A stretch of 8,067 nt of DNA from assembly GCA_017883215.1 (NCBI GenBank), contig JADGOA010000168.1, positions 1 to 8,067 on the forward strand, written 5' to 3'. Every line of letters begins with the position of its first letter. Positions within the stretch are counted from its first letter, which is position 1. This DNA comes from Thermoanaerobaculia bacterium. GTDB lineage: Bacteria > Acidobacteriota > Thermoanaerobaculia > Gp7-AA8. The position numbers and the translations under genes were made by a program. Shown here piece by piece: positions 1-4,464 of the stretch. The notes beneath the pieces are model-generated. The model made no database searches. It was not told the origin of the DNA and saw only the letters and a list, made by a program, of their open reading frames with translations.

Positions 1-2
1 CC

Positions 3-740
3 ATGACCGCCGGCGAATGGATTCGCGGGACCGCGGTCTACCGCTCCGTCATCCGCCACGGCATCGAGGAGACGAATCGCAACCGCTCCCTGATCATCTT
101 CGAGAACCTCTTCCTGCACGTTCATCCGGTCAAGGTGCGCGAGCGCAGCCTCCGCTTCACGCACACGTTCTGGCTCGGCGGGATCACCCTGGCCTCGATG
201 GTCATCCTCGTCGTCACCGGCGTCCTGCTGATGTTCTATTACCACCCCTCGGTTCCTCAGGCCTATCGCGACATGAAGGAACTGCAGTACGTCGTCGACA
301 ACGGCGTCTTTCTGCGCAACCTCCACCGCTGGGCCGCGCATCTGATGGTCCTGGCCGCCGGCCTGCACATGCTGCGGGTCTTCTATCACCGCGCCTACCG
401 ACCACCGCGCCAGTTCAACTGGGTCGTCGGTGTGGTGCTCCTGCTCATCACCCTGCTGCTCTCGTATACCGGTTACCTGCTGCCGTGGGACCAGCTGGCG
501 TACTGGGGCGTGTCGGTGGGGACGAACATGGCCAAGCAGGCGCCAGTCATCGGCGAGACCCTCCGCTTCTTCCTTCTCGGCGGCAACATCGTCTCGGAGA
601 ACGCCCTGCTGCGCTTCTACGTCCTCCACTGCGTCGTGCTGCCGGTAGCGCTGCTGCTGCTCGTCTCCGTGCACATGTGGCGCGTGCGCAAGGACGGCGG
701 CGTGCAGGGTCCGCCTGAAGACGGGAGTCAATCGTCATGA
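3..740 (+). CDS. Cytochrome b N-terminal subunit (b6-like, split cytochrome b) of a quinol:cytochrome c oxidoreductase
   Basis: Membrane subunit carrying the two b haems that pass electrons across the membrane from quinol oxidation. The 245-residue product has four hydrophobic helices at about residues 55-80, 104-128, 137-160 and 203-226. Haem ligands are visible as H108 and H122 in helix B (14 apart) and H209 and H224 in helix D (15 apart). The 15-residue spacing is that of cytochrome b6 rather than mitochondrial or proteobacterial cytochrome b. Length and the separate downstream C-terminal half also match the petB/petD split arrangement. The b6 cysteine that covalently binds haem c_n is absent: the FWLGG stretch has W57 where b6 has Cys. 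Only two bases precede the ATG, so an earlier start cannot be excluded. ATGA at 3-6 suggests overlap with an unseen upstream gene, possibly a Rieske protein (inference). Its stop overlaps the next gene by 4 bases. Confidence 0.93.
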   Translation: MTAGEWIRGTAVYRSVIRHGIEETNRNRSLIIFENLFLHVHPVKVRERSLRFTHTFWLGGITLASMVILVVTGVLLMFYYHPSVPQAYRDMKELQYVVDNGVFLRNLHRWAAHLMVLAAGLHMLRVFYHRAYRPPRQFNWVVGVVLLLITLLLSYTGYLLPWDQLAYWGVSVGTNMAKQAPVIGETLRFFLLGGNIVSENALLRFYVLHCVVLPVALLLLVSVHMWRVRKDGGVQGPPEDGSQSS

Positions 741-1438
741 GCACTCCGATCGAACTGATCGAATCGAACGATCCCCTCGCCAACCCCTGGCGCGTCGCTC
801 TGATGCGGCGCGACAGCCGTCCGGCCGTGCGCGAGAGCGAGGAGAAGTACGTCATGACCTTCCCGCACCTGATCGTGCGCGAGGTCGTCCTCTTCCAGGT
901 CGTGGTGATTGCCCTGTCGCTCGGCGCGATCTTCTTCGACGCGCCGCTGGAGAGCATCGCCAATCCCGTCGAAACGCCGAATCCGGCGAAGGCGCCGTGG
1001 TACTTCCTCGGCCTCCAGGAGCTGCTTCACTACTTTCCGCCGATCGTAGCCGGCGTGCTGATGCCGGCGCTCGTCGTCATCGGTCTGGTCGTGATTCCTT
1101 ACGCCCGGATCAACCTCGAAGCGGGACCGCTGTGGACGGTCGAGTCCCGAAAGAGACTCATCGCCGTCACGTCGACGATCGCGTTCCTGATCCTCCTGTT
1201 CGGCTATTTCCAGTGCTGGCCGATCGTGGTCCCCACGGCCATCATCGGTGCGGCGATGCTGGCCGCGCGCGGCGGGCAGCACGGCAGCCGGTGGCGGCAA
1301 TGGCTGTGGCGCGTCACTCTGCCGGAATGGATCATGACGTGGTTCGTCGTCATCGCCGCGCTACTCACGATCATCGGCACATTCTTCCGCGGACCGGGTT
1401 GGTCGTGGGTCTGGCCGTGGGAAGACTTCCGCAGCTGA
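737..1438 (+). CDS. Cytochrome b C-terminal subunit (subunit IV/PetD-like, extended)
   Basis: Second half of the split cytochrome b, which completes the quinol oxidation (Qo) site together with the preceding subunit. The 233-residue product has a soluble N-terminus, then hydrophobic segments at about 46-67, 97-121, 141-158, 160-177 and 197-217. The Qo-site PEWY motif of canonical cytochrome b is represented by APWY (residues 86-89), followed by FLGLQELL as expected for this position. PetD proteins of cytochrome b6f have about 160 residues and three helices; this one is longer, with one or two extra helices and a tryptophan-rich C-terminus (RGPGWSWVWPW). The ATG overlaps the upstream TGA (ATGA), and GGGAG at 723-727 sits 9 bases before it, so the start is well supported. 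Related proteins with KAPWY are known to me from Geobacter-like and acidobacterial bc complexes (from memory). It belongs to one operon with its neighbours. Confidence 0.9.
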   Translation: MSTPIELIESNDPLANPWRVALMRRDSRPAVRESEEKYVMTFPHLIVREVVLFQVVVIALSLGAIFFDAPLESIANPVETPNPAKAPWYFLGLQELLHYFPPIVAGVLMPALVVIGLVVIPYARINLEAGPLWTVESRKRLIAVTSTIAFLILLFGYFQCWPIVVPTAIIGAAMLAARGGQHGSRWRQWLWRVTLPEWIMTWFVVIAALLTIIGTFFRGPGWSWVWPWEDFRS

Positions 1439-1439
1439 T

Positions 1440-1445
1440 AGGAGA
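1440..1445 (+). promoter_or_regulatory. Shine-Dalgarno site selecting the GTG start at 1451
   Basis: AGGAGA lies 5 bases before GTG at 1451. It supports GTG as the start of the octahaem cytochrome, whose first residues are then a normal basic-hydrophobic membrane anchor. This is the only junction in the left operon where genes do not overlap (12 bases between stop and start). Confidence 0.7.
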
Positions 1446-1450
1446 CAGGC

Positions 1451-3469
1451 GTGCCGCTCCGACGAATTTTCGCACTTTCAAGCTTCGCCTTCCTGGTCGT
1501 GCTGGCGGTTTCGCCGGTGAAGAACGCGCTGCGTCCGTACCGCGCGATCCAGGAGCAGTACCGGCATCTCGGCATGACGCGCGCCGCCAGCCTCAAGGCG
1601 GCCCAGGTCTACGCCGATCGTCCGATGGGCATCCAGCAGATCTGGATCCCCGAATTCGACAACCGCGTCGACCGCTGCACCACGTGTCATCTCGGCGCAT
1701 CAGACGCGGCGATGACCGACGCGCCGGAGCCGTTCCGCCAGCATCCGGCCACCTTTCACACGCCGCATGACTTCGGTCGGTTCGGCTGCACCTCGTGCCA
1801 CGCCGGCGAGGGGCTGGCCACATCCGAAGGCGACGCGCACGGCACGACGGCGGACTCGCCGGCGCCGTTGCGGCTCGCCGAATACATGGAGTCGGGTTGC
1901 GGCCGCTGCCATCAATCCGACGTGGTGACCGAGGCGCCGACGCTGTCGTTCGGCCGGGGCCTCTTGACGCGGGCCGGCTGTTTCGCGTGCCACGCGGCGC
2001 ATGGCCACGAGGACTTCCGTTCGGACGCTCCCCCGCTCGACACGATCGCGGTAAAGACCGGCGGCGAATGGCTGCGGCGATGGCTCAGCGATCCGAAAGC
2101 TGTCGACCCGAACGCCTCGATGCCGAATTTCCAGCTGAGCAAGGACGACATCGGCGCGCTCTCGCATTACCTCTTCTCGCGTCCCGTACCGCCCGCCTTG
2201 CAGCACGCGGTCGAACAGGCGGCGCTGGAGCCCGCCGGCATCTCGGCGAACGGAAAGACGCTGTTCGCGGAATCGCGCTGCATCTCCTGCCACACCGTCG
2301 ACGGCAAAGGAAACGGTTCCGCTCCGGAGCTGGGGAAGATCGCCTCGCGGGCGACGCCGGGCTGGCTGATCGCGTTCCTCCGCGACCCGCACGCCTTCAA
2401 TCCCCAGACGCGCATGCCGCAGTATTCGTTCAGCGACCAGGAGGTCCGCGACCTGGTGGCGTACTTCGAGGACGAACTGCGCGATTTCGACGCCCCGAAC
2501 AACATCCTCAGCCCTCTGCCTGTGAATCAGACTCTCGCCGAGGGCGGCGGAAAGCTCTTCAAGAACTACGGCTGCTTCTCATGCCATGGCGGCGTCGCAA
2601 AAGAGGGCGAGCGATTCGGTCCCGACCTCGACGGCATCGGCGACCGGCGGGCGGCGTCGCTCGACTTCGGCAAGCGCACCGATCTGCCGCGTACGATCGA
2701 CGCATGGCTCGCTGCCAAGATCAACGTACCGCGTTCGTTCGCCGACGGACTGAAGATGCCGAAGTTCGCATTCGACGCCGCGCAGCGACGCGCCATCGTC
2801 ACGGCGCTCCTCTCGATGCCGTCGAAGCCGGTTCCGGAACCGTATCGATACGCACCCGTGCAGCAGGCCAGCCTCGTTCCGGCAGGACAGATCGGCGAGA
2901 TCGTGACGCGCTATCGATGCCTGTCGTGCCATCAGATCGGCAACCGCGGCGGTGACATCTCCACGGCTCCCCTCACCTTTGAAGGGAGCAAGGTCAATCA
3001 CGAGTGGCTCGTGAAGTACCTGGCCGTGCCGTATTCGATTCGACCGATCCTTCCCGAGCGGATGCCGATTCTCAAGATCGCGCCGCAGGAGGCGGAGAAA
3101 CTCGCCACCGCCATCGAGACTCTCTACGTCGACCCCGCCATTCCCGACGATCCGTTCGGCGGACGTCCCGCCTCAGATCACGACCCCGCCGAGGGGGCGC
3201 GGCTCTACACGACGCTGGGATGCCGCTCCTGCCACATCATCGGCAGCACCGGCGGCTACTACGGACCACCTCTGACCGACACCAAAGCGCGATTGAAGCC
3301 GGGATGGGTTTACCGATTCCTGATGAATCCCCAGCGCTGGCGCGCGGACATCCGCTGCCCGAACTACGGCCTGACCGATACCGATGCACTGCGGCTCACC
3401 GCCTATCTCGAGACGCTAACCGCGTCGCCGGCCGCTGCCGTCCGCGCGGGAAAGGAGAGTGCGCGATGA
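1451..3469 (+). CDS. Membrane-anchored octahaem c-type cytochrome of the bc complex
   Basis: Periplasmic electron-transfer subunit, probably taking the place of cytochrome c1. The 672-residue product starts with a basic stretch and one hydrophobic helix (about 5-22) that may be an uncleaved anchor. Eight CXXCH motifs begin at C76, C113, C150, C177, C277, C375, C490 and C591. The first three are close together and have no obvious Met ligand, so they form a small multihaem module. The remaining five each head a class I cytochrome c-like domain of about 80-110 residues. Candidate axial Met residues are M224, M322, M436 and M538. In the last domain the equivalent position is C636 (RCPNYG against RMPQYS), so the usual Met is missing. 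The GTG start is supported by AGGAGA 5 bases upstream. The stop overlaps the next ATG. Fusions of this kind next to split cytochrome b occur in several anaerobic or microaerophilic lineages (family knowledge); the direct electron acceptor is unknown. Confidence 0.9.
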   Translation: MPLRRIFALSSFAFLVVLAVSPVKNALRPYRAIQEQYRHLGMTRAASLKAAQVYADRPMGIQQIWIPEFDNRVDRCTTCHLGASDAAMTDAPEPFRQHPATFHTPHDFGRFGCTSCHAGEGLATSEGDAHGTTADSPAPLRLAEYMESGCGRCHQSDVVTEAPTLSFGRGLLTRAGCFACHAAHGHEDFRSDAPPLDTIAVKTGGEWLRRWLSDPKAVDPNASMPNFQLSKDDIGALSHYLFSRPVPPALQHAVEQAALEPAGISANGKTLFAESRCISCHTVDGKGNGSAPELGKIASRATPGWLIAFLRDPHAFNPQTRMPQYSFSDQEVRDLVAYFEDELRDFDAPNNILSPLPVNQTLAEGGGKLFKNYGCFSCHGGVAKEGERFGPDLDGIGDRRAASLDFGKRTDLPRTIDAWLAAKINVPRSFADGLKMPKFAFDAAQRRAIVTALLSMPSKPVPEPYRYAPVQQASLVPAGQIGEIVTRYRCLSCHQIGNRGGDISTAPLTFEGSKVNHEWLVKYLAVPYSIRPILPERMPILKIAPQEAEKLATAIETLYVDPAIPDDPFGGRPASDHDPAEGARLYTTLGCRSCHIIGSTGGYYGPPLTDTKARLKPGWVYRFLMNPQRWRADIRCPNYGLTDTDALRLTAYLETLTASPAAAVRAGKESAR

Positions 3470-3864
3470 GAAAGATGTCGCGGTTTCTCGCCATCGCCTG
3501 GCTCGCGCCTCTGCTCGCGTTGGGATGCCGTCATCCCGAACGCGCGCGTTCCGCGGCCGCGCCGCCGCGGCCGACGCAATACCAGCTCCACCTTGGCAAG
3601 AGCGTCTTCCAGGCGTACTGCGTCCCCTGCCACGGCGATGCCGGTGCTGGTGACGGATCGAACGCCTTCAACCTCGATCCCCATCCGCGAGATCTCAGCG
3701 ATCCGCAATTCCAGAAGACCAAGACAAACGCAGAGCTCGTGGACACGATCCGCCGCGGAGGTGCCGGCGTCGGCATGTCGAGCCTCATGCCGCCGTGGGG
3801 TCACACGCTCAACGACCGGCAGATCGAAGCCGTGGTGGCGTATGTGCGTTCGTTGAAGCGGTGA
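3466..3864 (+). CDS. Monohaem cytochrome c lipoprotein
   Basis: Small periplasmic electron carrier of 132 residues, probably lipid-anchored and accepting electrons from the preceding octahaem protein. The N-terminus has basic residues, a hydrophobic stretch (7-19) and Cys at 21 after LALG, a plausible though not ideal lipobox. A proline/alanine-rich linker follows to about residue 38, then one class I cytochrome c domain (cbb3-type CccA/PF13442-like by pattern). It has the haem motif CVPCH at 52-56, a glycine-rich GDAGAGDGS loop, and the probable axial ligand M108 in LMPPWG. The chosen ATG overlaps the upstream TGA as ATGA and has AGGAG at 3453-3457, 8 bases before it. The same reading frame stays open upstream, but that stretch only shadows the octahaem gene. 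It is the last gene of the left cluster; a hairpin begins at its stop codon. Confidence 0.88.
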   Translation: MRKMSRFLAIAWLAPLLALGCRHPERARSAAAPPRPTQYQLHLGKSVFQAYCVPCHGDAGAGDGSNAFNLDPHPRDLSDPQFQKTKTNAELVDTIRRGGAGVGMSSLMPPWGHTLNDRQIEAVVAYVRSLKR

Positions 3865-3891
3865 AAGTGCTACCCTCTTTCAGCACTTCAC
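3861..3891 (+). terminator. Bulged hairpin at the 3' end of the cytochrome cluster (weak or processed terminator)
   Basis: Arms 3861-3871 and 3882-3891 pair over 10 base pairs with a single bulged A at 3864, around a 10-base loop. The stem includes the stop codon of the lipoprotein gene. There is no T-run after it, so it is not a canonical intrinsic terminator. It could be a weak terminator, an mRNA 3'-end stabiliser, or a partial transcription boundary between the two gene groups. Confidence 0.35.
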
Positions 3892-3916
3892 AAACTTCCA
3901 CGGCGCCGCCCACGCC

Positions 3917-3921
3917 GGAGG
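3917..3921 (+). promoter_or_regulatory. Shine-Dalgarno site of the leader mini-ORF
   Basis: GGAGG sits 7 bases before the ATG at 3929, an optimal spacing. It is far too distant (45 bases) to serve the ATG at 3967 directly, and the latter has no good ribosome binding site of its own. This is the main reason for proposing that the short ORF is translated. Confidence 0.5.
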
Positions 3922-3928
3922 CTTCGAC

Positions 3929-3970
3929 ATGTGTCATCCGCCGGCTAACGACATGGGCTTTGCCGTATGA
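3929..3970 (+). CDS. Putative 13-codon leader peptide coupled to the molybdenum hydroxylase genes
   Basis: An ATG with an ideal GGAGG site opens a 13-codon frame encoding MCHPPANDMGFAV. Its TGA (3968-3970) overlaps the ATG of the next gene in the same ATGA arrangement that joins the real genes of this window. The peptide has no recognisable function. The proline pair might slow ribosomes, but that is speculation. The likely role is translational coupling: ribosomes load at the strong leader site, terminate, and restart on the small-subunit gene. The alternative is chance, since short frames are common in GC-rich DNA. The rest of the 3865-3966 gap holds the hairpin at 3861-3891, and I see no convincing -35/-10 promoter. 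Confidence 0.45.
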   Translation: MCHPPANDMGFAV

Positions 3971-4464
3971 GGACTGTCCCCCTGGCACTTCGCGTCAACG
4001 GCGAGGCCGTCGAAGTGTCCATCGCGTCGCACAAGACGCTGCTCGAAGTCCTGCGCGAAGACCTCCGTCTCACCGGGACGAAACACGGTTGCGAGCTCGG
4101 CGAATGCGGCGCCTGCGCGGTGCTGCTCGACGGCAAACCGGTCCTCTCGTGCCTCGTGCTCGCTCTCGAATGCGACGGCGCCGAGGTCGTGACCGTCGAA
4201 GGACTCGCCCACGAAGCGCGCCTCGATCCACTGCAGGAGGCTTTCGCCGATTACGGCGCCACCCAGTGCGGCTACTGCACGCCAGGATTCCTCGTCACGG
4301 CCAAGGCGCTGCTCGACGAGAAGCCGCACGCGACCCGCGGCGAGATCTCCGCGGCGCTTTCGGGAAACCTCTGCCGCTGCACCGGGTACATCCAGATCTT
4401 CGAAGCCGTGGAACAGGCGGCCGCGAAGATCGCCGACGCGCGCGAAGACGAGGTCGAGCGATGA
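3967..4464 (+). CDS. hcrC: Molybdenum hydroxylase small subunit, 2x[2Fe-2S] (4-hydroxybenzoyl-CoA reductase gamma-like)
   Basis: Iron-sulfur subunit of a xanthine oxidase family enzyme, which passes electrons between the FAD subunit and the Mo cofactor. The 165-residue product has the usual length and two domains. A plant-ferredoxin-like [2Fe-2S] domain has C42, C47, C50 and C62 (pattern CELGECGAC, then C 12 residues later). A helical domain binds the second [2Fe-2S] with C101, C104, C136 and C138 (CGYC and CRC). All eight ligands are present and there is no signal peptide, so it is cytoplasmic. The ATG at 3967 is the first start after an in-frame TAA at 3946, and the conserved domain begins almost at once. 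No good ribosome binding site precedes it, so translation probably depends on the leader mini-ORF. The family is certain; the 4-hydroxybenzoyl-CoA reductase assignment rests on the partner subunits. Confidence 0.93.
   Translation: MRTVPLALRVNGEAVEVSIASHKTLLEVLREDLRLTGTKHGCELGECGACAVLLDGKPVLSCLVLALECDGAEVVTVEGLAHEARLDPLQEAFADYGATQCGYCTPGFLVTAKALLDEKPHATRGEISAALSGNLCRCTGYIQIFEAVEQAAAKIADAREDEVER

Noticed and set aside
1795..2955. 386-codon + strand frame inside the octahaem gene
   Set aside because: Arginine- and alanine-rich alternate frame. The overlapping frame has eight CXXCH motifs and is clearly the coding one.
3004..3465. Upstream extension of the lipoprotein cytochrome to 3004
   Set aside because: It shadows the end of the octahaem gene. 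The ATG at 3466 gives a proper signal peptide and has a good ribosome binding site.
3887..3966. Possible promoter (TTCACA as a -35) before the molybdenum hydroxylase genes
   Set aside because: No acceptable -10 sequence lies at the right distance, so I do not report a promoter.
3795..4460. Upstream extension of the large-subunit frame to an ATG at 3795
   Set aside because: The extension translates to arginine-rich sequence overlapping the lipoprotein and small-subunit genes. The ATG at 4461 starts just before the conserved domain and has the ATGA join.
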